Source: Opitutaceae bacterium
GTDB lineage: Bacteria > Verrucomicrobiota > Verrucomicrobiia > Opitutales > Opitutaceae
NCBI GenBank assembly: GCA_005792355.1
Contig: SXSC01000065.1
Location: 1 to 64,000, forward strand
Direction: 5' to 3'
Length of the DNA stretch: 64,000 nucleotides
The stretch's first letter is position 1, and every line of letters begins with the position of its first letter. The notes beneath the pieces are model-generated. The model saw only the letters and a list, made by a program, of their open reading frames with translations. It ran no database searches and was not told the DNA's origin. Below, in pieces: positions 9,379 through 19,159 of the stretch. A program made the position numbers and the translations under genes.

Positions 9379-12285
9379 ATGAAAATCGTCCACGCTTCCA
9401 CCGTACCGCCAGCACCGTTCCTGCGCGGCCCCCGAATCCTGATTGTTTTTCTCGCCGCCCTGCTGGGGGAGGGCGCGTTTGGCCAGTCCACCGGTGCCAT
9501 CACGGGCGTCGTGACGGACATGGCCTCCCGCGGCTATCTCGTGGGCGCCGAAGTGCGGGTGCTGGGCACGGACCTGGCCACGGCCACCGCGCGGGACGGC
9601 ACCTTCACCCTCGCCAATGTACCCGCCGGCAGCCAGACGCTCGAAGTGGGTTACGTCGGCCGGAAAACAAAAACTGTCCCGGTCGCCGTCCGCGCCGGGG
9701 CGGCGACGATGGCCCGGGTTGATCTCGCCGACAGTGACGTGATCATGCTCGAGGCGGTCACGGTGGAGTCGGTGCGCGAAGGTCAATCGCGGGCGATCAA
9801 CCAGCAGCGCACGAGCAACACGGTGATGAACGTCATCTCCTCCGATGCGATCGGCAACCTGCCTGACAACACCGTGGGCGAGGCGCTGGCACGGCTCGCG
9901 GGCGTGAGCGTGGTGTTCGACGGCCGCTCGGCGTTTGCGTCGATTCGCGGCGCGGAGGCCAAGCTCAACTCGGTGACGCTCGACGGTTCGCACCTCAGCT
10001 CGCCGGCGAACGACGGCATTTTCAGCACCAGTGGCACCGAGACGCGGGCCGTCGATCTTAACACGATTCCGTCGGACATGATCGGCAGCATCGAGGTCAT
10101 CAAGGCGTTGCCGGCGGACCGCGACGCGGATTCGTTTGGCGGACTCGTGAATCTCGTCACGCGCAGCGCGTTCGATCTTCCGGGTCGGAGCATCAACGGC
10201 CGGGCGGAGTATCGCTATAACAGTCTGCGCAAGGACGACGGCTACGCCTTCAACCTTAACTACAGCGATGTGGTGAATGCCGCCCGTACGTTCGGCATCA
10301 CCGCGACGGTCTCGGCCTCGAACGAGAAGTTCGGACAAAACGACTATGAAATCGCGTATTTCGACAAGGCCCTCGCTCCGGTGAACACGATTCCAGGCAT
10401 CACGAATCAGGGCATCTCCGAGTACGACCAGCGCTTCCGGCGCATCGGCAAGAAGAATCTCGGGGGCAACCTCAACTTCGATTATCGCCCGGGCGACACC
10501 TCCCAGTTTTTTCTCAAGTTGTTCCACAACGGCAGCGAGACCGACGCGACCCGCTGGCGCTTGCGGCAGCGCGGGTTTGCGACGCTGACGGCAACCTCCA
10601 CGGATCTGCGCGCCACCGGGGCTGAGGCCCGGATCACGCGGCGCCTCGACCAAGCGCTCAGCGAGCGCGACAACGACCGCGCGGCGGTCGGCGGCAAGAC
10701 GAAACTCCCGGCCGGCACCTTTAACTACGAGTTGAACTACGGCACGGCCAGCCTCGACGCGCGGGCGCGCCGCTACCAGTTCGAAACCGGATCGGCGGCG
10801 TTGCGCCGGACGATTGACTGGGTCGTCGATCGCAGTGATCCGATGTATCCGCGCGTGACGATGACGCAGCGCGCGACGGGGGAAAACGCCCTCTTTCGCT
10901 CGCAGGACATGAACCTCAACCAAGTGCGGTTTCATTACGTGAAAGGGAACGATGAGGACCTCGTGGCCAAGCTTGACTACGAGTTCGACCAGAAGATCGG
11001 CAACACGCCGGTGCAGTGGAGGACGGGCGTCAAGTTTCGAAGCAAGGACCGCAAACTCGACGGAGCGATTGACGACTATGCGCCGACTGGAACCGCGCCG
11101 ACGCAGAACTCCTTCGGGGTGGATTTCGAGCCGCGCAATGTCTTCGCGGGCCGCGTCGCGACGCTGGGACCGTATCCGTCGCTCAACGGCGTCTTCAGCG
11201 CCGTGGCGCAGAATCCGAACGCGTTCGCGTTTGTGCCGGGCGATGAAATCACGTTGCTTGCGATCTCCCGCTACAACGCGACCGAGAACATCTCCGCCGC
11301 CTTTGGCATGGGCACGGCGCAGTTCGGAAAATTGCAGGTGGTCGGCGGTCTGCGCTACGAGAAAACCAAGGTCGACTACACCTATCGGCCGGCGCCGGCG
11401 ACAACGGCGAACGGAGGTTCGTCCTACGGGAACGCTTTTCCGTCGGTGCTCCTGAACTATCGCTTCAACCGCAATCTCGTGCTCCGCGGGGCGTGGACCA
11501 ACACGATGTCGCGTCCGGATTACGGGGACTTGATTCCGTACGAGTCGTCGCTTGATCCCGAGGGGCTCCTCAATCTCGACAGCGGGGCGCTGGTGCGGGT
11601 TTACCGGGGCAACCCGAAATTGAAGGCGCAGAAATCGATGAATTTTGATACGTCGCTCGAGTGGTATTTCCAGCCGACCGGCATGCTGTCGGTCGCGGTG
11701 TTCCAAAAAGACATCAAGGACTTCATCTACAAGGGGGTTTCCCGCGAGGCGCGTCCGCCAATCGTGGTGGCGCTCTACCAGAACCTGAACGGCGGGAAGC
11801 AGGACATCACCGGCACCGAGCTGACGTGGGTGCAATCGCTCTCGATGCTGCCGGGTTTGCTTAACGGCTTTGGTTTCAGCGTCAACGCGACCTTCGTGCG
11901 CGGCGACTCGGAGTTCCCGACCCTCAATGTCACGACCGGTGCGACCGGCACGCGGACGGAGAACTTCGTGCCGTCGCAGCCGAAGCGGGTCTACAATGCG
12001 CAGGTTTATTGGGAGAAGTACGGTTTCACCGCGCGGGTCGCGCTGAACTACATCGACGAATTCGTGCGCGAGGTTGGCGGGCTCGCGGGCGCGGTGACCA
12101 ACAACGACGCGACGCGTTGGGATGCGCAAGTGTCGTATCGCGTGACGAAAAACTTCACGGTCTTCGTGGACGGCAAGAATCTCTCCCAGGAAAAGAAACG
12201 CTGGTATGACAACACTCCGAGCCGCCCCGAGGAACTCGAGTATTCCGGCTGGAACGGTTCCGCCGGCGTGCGGTTTCGGTTTTAG
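9379..12285 (+). CDS. TonB-dependent receptor with N-terminal carboxypeptidase-regulatory-like domain
   Basis: GAITGVVTDMASRGYLVGAEVRVLGTDLATATARDGTFTLANVPAGSQTLEVGYVG then a plug (QQRTSNTVMNVISSDAIGNLPDNTVGEALARLAGVSVV) and a barrel ending GVRFRF. Confidence 0.92.
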   Translation: MKIVHASTVPPAPFLRGPRILIVFLAALLGEGAFGQSTGAITGVVTDMASRGYLVGAEVRVLGTDLATATARDGTFTLANVPAGSQTLEVGYVGRKTKTVPVAVRAGAATMARVDLADSDVIMLEAVTVESVREGQSRAINQQRTSNTVMNVISSDAIGNLPDNTVGEALARLAGVSVVFDGRSAFASIRGAEAKLNSVTLDGSHLSSPANDGIFSTSGTETRAVDLNTIPSDMIGSIEVIKALPADRDADSFGGLVNLVTRSAFDLPGRSINGRAEYRYNSLRKDDGYAFNLNYSDVVNAARTFGITATVSASNEKFGQNDYEIAYFDKALAPVNTIPGITNQGISEYDQRFRRIGKKNLGGNLNFDYRPGDTSQFFLKLFHNGSETDATRWRLRQRGFATLTATSTDLRATGAEARITRRLDQALSERDNDRAAVGGKTKLPAGTFNYELNYGTASLDARARRYQFETGSAALRRTIDWVVDRSDPMYPRVTMTQRATGENALFRSQDMNLNQVRFHYVKGNDEDLVAKLDYEFDQKIGNTPVQWRTGVKFRSKDRKLDGAIDDYAPTGTAPTQNSFGVDFEPRNVFAGRVATLGPYPSLNGVFSAVAQNPNAFAFVPGDEITLLAISRYNATENISAAFGMGTAQFGKLQVVGGLRYEKTKVDYTYRPAPATTANGGSSYGNAFPSVLLNYRFNRNLVLRGAWTNTMSRPDYGDLIPYESSLDPEGLLNLDSGALVRVYRGNPKLKAQKSMNFDTSLEWYFQPTGMLSVAVFQKDIKDFIYKGVSREARPPIVVALYQNLNGGKQDITGTELTWVQSLSMLPGLLNGFGFSVNATFVRGDSEFPTLNVTTGATGTRTENFVPSQPKRVYNAQVYWEKYGFTARVALNYIDEFVREVGGLAGAVTNNDATRWDAQVSYRVTKNFTVFVDGKNLSQEKKRWYDNTPSRPEELEYSGWNGSAGVRFRF

Positions 12286-12353
12286 TATTACGATGAAAGA
12301 AGGCCCACTTTCGGAGGGCGCCGCTTGCTGTTACCCCTGATACGGATCTCATC

Positions 12354-14504
12354 ATGAACCCGGGTAGCGGGAGGCCTCCCGCGGCTGCGACGAAGCCCAT
12401 GTCGCGTTGGAGCATATTCCGCTGGCGCCCGCTGATCGCCTTCCTCGCGGCCGTGCTGGGAAGTACTCGCGTGCTGCCCGCGGCCGAATCCGCCCAGGCG
12501 CTCATCACCGCCGCCGGCGACGCGGCTGAGGAAAGCGAGCGGCTGGCGCACCTGCGCCGGCTCACGGAGCGCGGGGCCGCCCTGCTCGATGCGCCGACGC
12601 GGGCCGAGTTGGCGGCGCTGCTGCCGGTCGTGGCGGCGTGGGTCGAGGGGCGGGCGGACGCGGCGGGTGAAATCGCGCGCGCGGAAGGGGAGGCGCACCG
12701 CTACCTGCATCGCTTCTTCAACAACGCCACGCGTCCCTTTGAGCCGGCTTTTCCCGTGCCGCCGCGCACCGAGTCGGCGCTGTATCCGCTCTGGGCGTTT
12801 TATCGGGCGCGGTTTCTCACCTGGTTCATGTTTGAGCACTCGGAAGTGCTGGCCGTGCCGGAGAAGAAGCGGGCGTTCACCGCCGAGGCCGAGCGTTGCT
12901 TTGATCGCGCGCGAGCGGCGTTCCCGAAAAACCCGGTTTTGCGCAGCTATGGCGGTGAAAACGTGCCGGCGCCGGATTTGTCGGCGTGGGACGAGCGCGC
13001 GCCGCCGTGGGCCAATCACCAGCGCCGTGCGTTGGAACAATTGCACGCCATCATCCGCTGGTGGATCGCGGAGCGTCAGCTCGGGAACGGGGAGTTCGGT
13101 GGCAACTGGGGCGACGATGTGGAGATGTGGCGCTGGTGGGCGGCCGTCCTGATTGGCTTCGACGATCCGATCGTGACCGGGGCGCAGGAACGGCTGGCCC
13201 GCGGCAACCTGGCGCGACGCGGGATGGCTGGCGGCTATACGAGCCAGCTCACCGATGTCGAGCACACCGCCGAGGAGACCGCCGACACGCTGACGCCGAT
13301 GCTGCATGCCGCGGGCGATGATCCGTCGTGGACTCCGCGGGTCCGCCGGCTGATTGAACTCGCCGACCGAGTGTGGTGGGGGGCAAACGCGCGGGGCGAA
13401 CTGCAATTCAAACACATCGATTTCAACCACGAGCAACTCGGCCCGGATGCCGGGCGCGCCTACGACACGGGCTATCACGTGCGGGTCATGCAGCCGGCGC
13501 TCCTGCTCTGGCAACGCACGGGAGACGCCGCGCTTGGCGCGTCCCTCACGCGCTGGCTGCGCACGTGGGCGGTGGCTGCCCTCGGCACCGACCGGGGCAA
13601 GCCGAAGGGAATCGTGCCCGCGGCACTGGAGTGGCCGTCGGGTCGAGTTGGCAGCGTCGGGCGCGGCTGGATCGGCCCGCACCTCCGGGAGGACCCAATG
13701 CAGGTTTTGTATTCCTGGCCCGGCCAGCCGGTGTCCGCGATGACCGCGGCATTGTTGCAGGCGCACGTGCGGACGAACGAGGCCGTGTTTCTCGAGCCGC
13801 TGCTGCGCATGGCCGGTTTGCGACGCGCCCATCTCGCCGCTGGGAACCAAGACGGGCCGCTGGGCAGCGAGGCGTGGGCCGCCCACCGTCTGCCGGAGAT
13901 CATCCACGACGCGCTGGGCAAGTGGCGGCAATGGTCGGGCGACACAAAGTTTGACGATCTCCTGGGAAAAGACGCCGGCGGTTATCTGCGCTACTTGATT
14001 ACCCGCGACACTGTGGCGCTCACGCAGGAAATCGGCGCCACCGCGCGGTCATTGAGTGTGAACTGGCCGTTGTTCACTTCGGAAGTGCGCTACACGGATC
14101 GCGTGCTGTCGTTTCCGCAGGCGTGGCCGCGGGCCAAGGCGAGCGGATTGGGGCGGGTCGATGCCCGTCTCCTCTACTCCACGGTCACCGGCGATCCGGG
14201 TTCGGTGGAAAATTTTCCGCTGAACGGCGCGAGATGGCATACGATGCCGCGCGAAATCGCGGTGCTGGTGGCGGAGAATCGACGCGAGCGTTTTGCCGCC
14301 GAGCTGTTCCATTTCGGCGCGCAGGAGCGGATGCTGGCGGTGACGCTGCACACGCTCGAACCGGGGCGATATGGGTGGACGCTCACGTCGGACGACGGAC
14401 GGGAACTGGCCGGCGGGGACCTGACGATGGCGGTGGACGCGCGTCGCATGGAGCTGACGCTGCCGGCGCGCGAGCTCTGCCGGTTGGCCGTGGTGCGGCG
14501 GTAA
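12354..14504 (+). CDS. Secreted protein of unknown function, possibly an alpha-barrel polysaccharide-active enzyme
   Basis: 716 aa, signal-peptide-like N-terminus, WG DDVEMWRWWAAV and HYHVR-type helical repeats; no confident family. Confidence 0.75.
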   Translation: MNPGSGRPPAAATKPMSRWSIFRWRPLIAFLAAVLGSTRVLPAAESAQALITAAGDAAEESERLAHLRRLTERGAALLDAPTRAELAALLPVVAAWVEGRADAAGEIARAEGEAHRYLHRFFNNATRPFEPAFPVPPRTESALYPLWAFYRARFLTWFMFEHSEVLAVPEKKRAFTAEAERCFDRARAAFPKNPVLRSYGGENVPAPDLSAWDERAPPWANHQRRALEQLHAIIRWWIAERQLGNGEFGGNWGDDVEMWRWWAAVLIGFDDPIVTGAQERLARGNLARRGMAGGYTSQLTDVEHTAEETADTLTPMLHAAGDDPSWTPRVRRLIELADRVWWGANARGELQFKHIDFNHEQLGPDAGRAYDTGYHVRVMQPALLLWQRTGDAALGASLTRWLRTWAVAALGTDRGKPKGIVPAALEWPSGRVGSVGRGWIGPHLREDPMQVLYSWPGQPVSAMTAALLQAHVRTNEAVFLEPLLRMAGLRRAHLAAGNQDGPLGSEAWAAHRLPEIIHDALGKWRQWSGDTKFDDLLGKDAGGYLRYLITRDTVALTQEIGATARSLSVNWPLFTSEVRYTDRVLSFPQAWPRAKASGLGRVDARLLYSTVTGDPGSVENFPLNGARWHTMPREIAVLVAENRRERFAAELFHFGAQERMLAVTLHTLEPGRYGWTLTSDDGRELAGGDLTMAVDARRMELTLPARELCRLAVVRR

Positions 14505-14505
14505 A

Positions 14506-16107
14506 ATGCAGCAGTACGACGTCATTTTCCTCGGCACCGGCCACAACGCGCTCGTCGCGCAGGCGTACCTGGCGCGTTCCGGCCTGCGAACGCTGGCACT
14601 TGATCGGGCGGCGGAGCCCGGCGGCGGCCTGTGCACGATGGAAAATCCGCGGTGGCCGGGTTTCACCCACCATCCGCATTCGTTCTTCCACCGCGCGATT
14701 TCCCGGATGCCGTGGTTTCGCGACCTCGAGCTGGAGCGCCACGGCGTGCGTTATCTCCAGCCGGAACTGAACGTCGCGATGCTCCGGCGAGACGGTCGCG
14801 CCCTCGAGTGGTGGACGGAGCTCGAGCGGACCGTGGCGTCCTTTGCGGAGTTCTCGCGCCGAGACGCCGAGGCGCTGCGGCGCTGGACGGAAGAGTTCCG
14901 GCCCATCGTCGAACACATCCTGGTGCCCGAGGCGCAATCGCCGCCGTTGGAACCCAACCGTCGCCGCGAACTGCTGGCCCGGAGCAAACTTGGCCGCCGT
15001 TTGCTGGAAGTATCGGCGTGGTCGCCGTTGGAGTTTGTCACGCGCGAGTTCGAGCACGATGCGGTGCGGGCCGGACTGCTTTTTTTCAACGGCCTGCGCG
15101 AAGTCGATCTGCGGCAGCCGGGATTCGGGCACGCCATCCCGGCGTTGCTCGCGTCGCCGGCGAAGGCGCAGATGTGCGTGGGCGGGGCGGGCAACCTCGC
15201 GCGCGGCTTGGTGCGCGACATCACGGAACACGGCGGGGCGATGCGGTGTGGCGTGGAGCTGCGCCGCCTGGTGATGCGGCGGGGCCGGGTGGCGGGCGTG
15301 GAGTTGACGACGGGCGAGGTGCTGGCGGCCAGCGTGCTGGTTTCCGGCTTGAATCCGCAACAAACCTTTCTGGAGTTGCTGCCGCCCGACGTACTGCCGG
15401 CGGAAATACGGGCGCGCGCGGAGGAGTTTTCCTACAATCTGCTCGCGCCGCTGTTCGCGTTGAACGTCGCCCTCGACGAGCCGCCGCGCTGGCGCGCAGC
15501 GGAGCGCCAGCCGGAGCTGGCGCGGGCCTTCATGTTCATCGTGGGGTTGGAGCGCTTCGGCCAGTTTCACGAAATCGTCGCGGCGCACGAGCGCGGGGAA
15601 ATTCCGCCCCCGGTGGCGTGGGGAGCCTGTCCGACGCTCTTTGACCCGACGCAGGCGCCGCCGGGGCGGCACACGGCGTTTCTGTGGGAGAAATTGCCGT
15701 ATGCCCTGCGCGGCGCGGCGGCCAGGTGGGACGCGGAGCGCGAGGCGCACGGCGGGCGGCTGCTGGCGCATTGGACGGAGTTCGCGCCGAATCTCCGGGG
15801 CGCGGTGCTCGACACCTTCGTGCGTTCGCCGCTGGATACCGAGCGCACGCTGCCCAATATGCGCGGCGGGGATCTGCTGGTTGGATCGTTTGCCAACGGG
15901 CAGGTGGGCTGGAACCGGCCGTTTGCGGGGGCGGGCACGTATCGAACGCCAGTGCCCGGGCTATACCTCTGCGGCGGGTCGACGCATCCGGGAGGGAACG
16001 TCACCGGCCTCTGCGGCTACAACGCCGCGCGGGTGGTTGCGGTGGACGCCGGGAAGAGGATCTGGTGGAGCCCGCCCGACATCGAGGGGTTGCTGGCGCG
16101 GTTGTAG
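14506..16107 (+). CDS. FAD-dependent oxidoreductase, phytoene desaturase-like
   Basis: MQQYDVIFLGTGHNALVAQAYLARSGLRTLALDRAAEPGGGLCTME (Rossmann dinucleotide fold) and C-terminal GLYLCGGSTHPGGNVTGLCGYNAA. Confidence 0.88.
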   Translation: MQQYDVIFLGTGHNALVAQAYLARSGLRTLALDRAAEPGGGLCTMENPRWPGFTHHPHSFFHRAISRMPWFRDLELERHGVRYLQPELNVAMLRRDGRALEWWTELERTVASFAEFSRRDAEALRRWTEEFRPIVEHILVPEAQSPPLEPNRRRELLARSKLGRRLLEVSAWSPLEFVTREFEHDAVRAGLLFFNGLREVDLRQPGFGHAIPALLASPAKAQMCVGGAGNLARGLVRDITEHGGAMRCGVELRRLVMRRGRVAGVELTTGEVLAASVLVSGLNPQQTFLELLPPDVLPAEIRARAEEFSYNLLAPLFALNVALDEPPRWRAAERQPELARAFMFIVGLERFGQFHEIVAAHERGEIPPPVAWGACPTLFDPTQAPPGRHTAFLWEKLPYALRGAAARWDAEREAHGGRLLAHWTEFAPNLRGAVLDTFVRSPLDTERTLPNMRGGDLLVGSFANGQVGWNRPFAGAGTYRTPVPGLYLCGGSTHPGGNVTGLCGYNAARVVAVDAGKRIWWSPPDIEGLLARL

Positions 16108-16116
16108 CGCGACGGA

Positions 16117-17439
16117 CTACTTCATCGCCGCAAAGTGGCGCTTGACGGCGGCGCGCATGGCGGCGCTGGCGGCCGGGGTGTTGGTGTGTCCGGCGGCGAT
16201 GTCGTGGAAGATCTCTTTCCGGGAGCGCAGTGCGTTGTAGGCGGCGAAGACGCTCGAGGGCGGGCAGGTGGTGTCGATGAAGCCGACGGTGAAAAATCCC
16301 GGCGCCTTCGTCTGGGCCGCGAAGTTCACGGCGTCGTAGTACCGGATCGCGTTTACCACCTGCGGCGATGGCGATTTCTCCGCGGTGGCGATGAACTTTG
16401 GCCAGCCCGAAACCCGGCCGGCGAGAAATCCCGTGTGATCGCACATGGCGGGAACGCCGGCCGCGAGGAAGGAGACGCGCGGGTCGAGACCCGCGGCGGC
16501 GATGGCCTGGGCGCCGCCCTGGCTGGAGCCGAAAACCACGAGAGTGCGGCCGTCCCATTCAGGTTGTCCGGCCAAAAAATCGATCGCGCGGACCAGACGG
16601 AGAAACATGCCGAGGAAGTAAACCGTGTCGCGCGAATCGCGGCCGGCGCTGCGGTAGTTCTTGAGGTCGCCGTTGGCCAGGGCGTCGTAATAGGACTGAT
16701 CTTTTCCGTTCGGCAGACCGTGGGCATTGAGATCAAGCGCCAGGGCGCCGTCACGCGCCCAGCCGGCCGCGCCGCTCAGGCTGGCACTCCGCACGCCGGC
16801 ACCGTGCACCGTGAGGATGGCCGGCAGACTGCGCACCTTGGCCGCGGCCGGCCGGGCGAAGTAGCCGGAGACCGGTGCACCCACGCAGTCGGCCTGCAAA
16901 TCAAAGGCCTCCACTTTCGGAACCGGCGACTTTACGGGAGTGAGCCGGGCGTGGACCGGCACGGTGGCGAGCTGTTTTTTCTTGCCGTCCCAGAATGCGC
17001 GAAAATCAGCCGGCGGCGGCTGGCTGGGCTTGATTTCGAGCGGGGAAACCGCGGCGCCGGCGAGCGCGGTGACTTTCTTGCCGTCCACCAGATAGGTGGC
17101 CCGGCACTGCAAGAATCCGGGTTCATCGAGGCTGCCCGTGACGACAACCTTGCCCTGGTCGACCTGGGATCGACCGCTGCGCAGGGGAGGCAGACCATCC
17201 TTGGTCAGAGCCCAGTCGATTTCGCCGGAGGTCACCGGCTGGCCGTTCTGCTCGAGGCGGATGGTGAACGCAATCGTCTCGCCGCGTTGGTAAACGGCGC
17301 TGGGTCGGTCAACCGACGCCGTGAGGGGATCGGGCGGCTGCGGAACTTTGGTTTTCTTTTCGGCGGCCCACGCGGGGCCGGATACTGGAAGTGCGAGGGC
17401 GCCGATGAGGGCCGCGAGGAGGAGGACGGACAGTTTCAT
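16117..17439 (-). CDS. Acetylxylan esterase-like (CE7/AXE1) alpha/beta hydrolase with N-terminal beta-sandwich
   Basis: VVFGSSQGGAQAIAAAGLDPRVSFLAAGVPAMCDHTGF; C-terminal GFIDTTCPPSSVFAAYNAL...GHTNTP. Confidence 0.88.
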   Translation of the reverse strand: MKLSVLLLAALIGALALPVSGPAWAAEKKTKVPQPPDPLTASVDRPSAVYQRGETIAFTIRLEQNGQPVTSGEIDWALTKDGLPPLRSGRSQVDQGKVVVTGSLDEPGFLQCRATYLVDGKKVTALAGAAVSPLEIKPSQPPPADFRAFWDGKKKQLATVPVHARLTPVKSPVPKVEAFDLQADCVGAPVSGYFARPAAAKVRSLPAILTVHGAGVRSASLSGAAGWARDGALALDLNAHGLPNGKDQSYYDALANGDLKNYRSAGRDSRDTVYFLGMFLRLVRAIDFLAGQPEWDGRTLVVFGSSQGGAQAIAAAGLDPRVSFLAAGVPAMCDHTGFLAGRVSGWPKFIATAEKSPSPQVVNAIRYYDAVNFAAQTKAPGFFTVGFIDTTCPPSSVFAAYNALRSRKEIFHDIAAGHTNTPAASAAMRAAVKRHFAAMK

Positions 17440-17578
17440 GGCAGTACCTCAGAATGGCGGAACGTGGTCGCGGCACGCGAGAAAACTGTGGGGAAGAGGT
17501 CGAACGGGCCGACTCCGTCGGCTGATGGTGGCGCGGTGCGATGGAGTGCGGGTGCCCTCACGCGCCGTTCGAAGGATG

Positions 17579-17629
17579 GCGGGGTTCCACCTTCGCCAAG
17601 CCTTCGGCGGATACGGGGGTACCCCGCCT
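17579..17629. repeat. Dispersed hairpin repeat containing CTTCGCCAAGCCTTCGGCGG
   Basis: Arms GGCGGGGTtccACC and GGGGGTACCCCGCC flank the same 20-mer core seen at 7503-7520. Confidence 0.65.
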
Positions 17630-17683
17630 CGATCAATTCGGTGACAAAGGGAAAAACCGAAAAGGCGAACCCGCGCGTGTGTC

Positions 17684-19159
17684 TCAGGCCAGAATTCCGC
17701 GCACCACGCTGGCGGGTTCGACGCCGGTGAGGCGTTGATCGAGGCCCTGCGACTTGAACGAAAACTTCAGGTGATCGATGCCCAGACAGTGCAGCAGGGT
17801 GGCGTTGAGATCGTGCAGGCTCACCGGATCGCGCACGATGTTGTAGGAGAAATCATCGGTCTCGCCGTAAACCACGCCGCCTTTCACCCCGCCGCCGGCC
17901 AGCCAGACGCTGAAACAGCGCGGATGATGATCCCGGCCGTAGTTGGTCTTGGTGAGTGTACCCTGGCTGTAGACGGTGCGGCCGAACTCCCCCGCCCAGA
18001 CCACCAGCGTGTCGTCGAGCATGCCGCGCCGCTTGAGATCGCTGATTAGTGCGTAACAGCCCTGATCGGTGTCGAGGCACTGGATCTTGAGGTGTTCCGG
18101 CAGCGTGCCGTGCTGATCCCAACCGCGATGCAAAATCTGCACGACGCGCACATTGCGCTCGGCCAGCCGGCGCGCGAGGAGGCAGCTCGCGGCGAAGGAG
18201 CCGGGTTCCTTCACCCGTGGACCGTAGAGCTCGAGCGTCTCCGGCGACTCGTCGCGGAAATCCGTGAGCTCCGGCACGCTCGTCTGCATCCGGAAGGCCA
18301 TTTCGTATTGCGCGATGCGCGTCATCGTCTCCGGATCGCCATGACGGGCGTGCGCCAGGTGATTGAACTGGGCGAGCGAGTCGAGCATCGCCCGTCGCGT
18401 GCCGGCGTCGACCCCGTTGGGGTTTTCCAGAAACAACACCGGATCGCCCTGGGCGCGCAACGTCACGCCGGTGTGCGACGTCGGGAGAAAACCGCTGCTC
18501 CACATCCGCGTGAAGAGCGCCTGCGCCGCGACTTTCGATGAGAATTTGGGCGTGAGCACGACGAAGGCCGGCAGATCGTTGTTTTCGCTACCCAGGCCGT
18601 AGGAGAGCCACGAGCCGAGGCTGGCCTTGCCCGGAATCTCGCTGCCCGACATCAGAAACGTGCAGGCCGGATCATGGTTGATCGCGTTGGTGTGCACGCT
18701 GCGCACGATGGCGAGATCGTCGATGACCTTGGCGGTATGCGGCAGGAGGTCGCTCACCCAGGCGCCGCTCTGGCCGTGTTGCGCGAAATTGAAAATGGAC
18801 GGTGCGACGGGGAAGCGGGTCTGCCCGCTCGTCATCGTGGTGATGCGTTGTCCCTGGCGAATCGATTCGGGCAGCTCGACATCGAACTTGTCCGACAGCG
18901 CCGGTTTGTAGTCGAACGTGTCGAGCTGCGAGGGCCCGCCGTTCATGTGCAGATAGATGATGCGCTTGGCTTTGGGCGCGAAATGCGGGAAACCGCCGAG
19001 CGGCGGATGGACGCGGGCGTCGAGGGGATTCGGCGGCCGGGCCGCACCGTGCAGGCGCGGTGCGAGCCAGTTGAGCGCGACACCACCCATGGCGAGCCCG
19101 GCGCCGGAGAAGAACTGGCGGCGGGTAAGCTGGTTCAGAAAATCGTGGCAGGGGTTCAA
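17684..19159 (-). CDS. DUF1501 family protein
   Basis: [28 protein letters not shown]... [23 protein letters not shown]; likely TTG start overlapping the upstream TGA. Confidence 0.92.
   Translation of the reverse strand: MNPCHDFLNQLTRRQFFSGAGLAMGGVALNWLAPRLHGAARPPNPLDARVHPPLGGFPHFAPKAKRIIYLHMNGGPSQLDTFDYKPALSDKFDVELPESIRQGQRITTMTSGQTRFPVAPSIFNFAQHGQSGAWVSDLLPHTAKVIDDLAIVRSVHTNAINHDPACTFLMSGSEIPGKASLGSWLSYGLGSENNDLPAFVVLTPKFSSKVAAQALFTRMWSSGFLPTSHTGVTLRAQGDPVLFLENPNGVDAGTRRAMLDSLAQFNHLAHARHGDPETMTRIAQYEMAFRMQTSVPELTDFRDESPETLELYGPRVKEPGSFAASCLLARRLAERNVRVVQILHRGWDQHGTLPEHLKIQCLDTDQGCYALISDLKRRGMLDDTLVVWAGEFGRTVYSQGTLTKTNYGRDHHPRCFSVWLAGGGVKGGVVYGETDDFSYNIVRDPVSLHDLNATLLHCLGIDHLKFSFKSQGLDQRLTGVEPASVVRGILA

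Noticed and set aside
9343-12129. 928-aa minus-strand ORF antisense to the second TonB receptor
   Set aside because: Arg/His/Val-rich shadow ORF with no recognisable fold.
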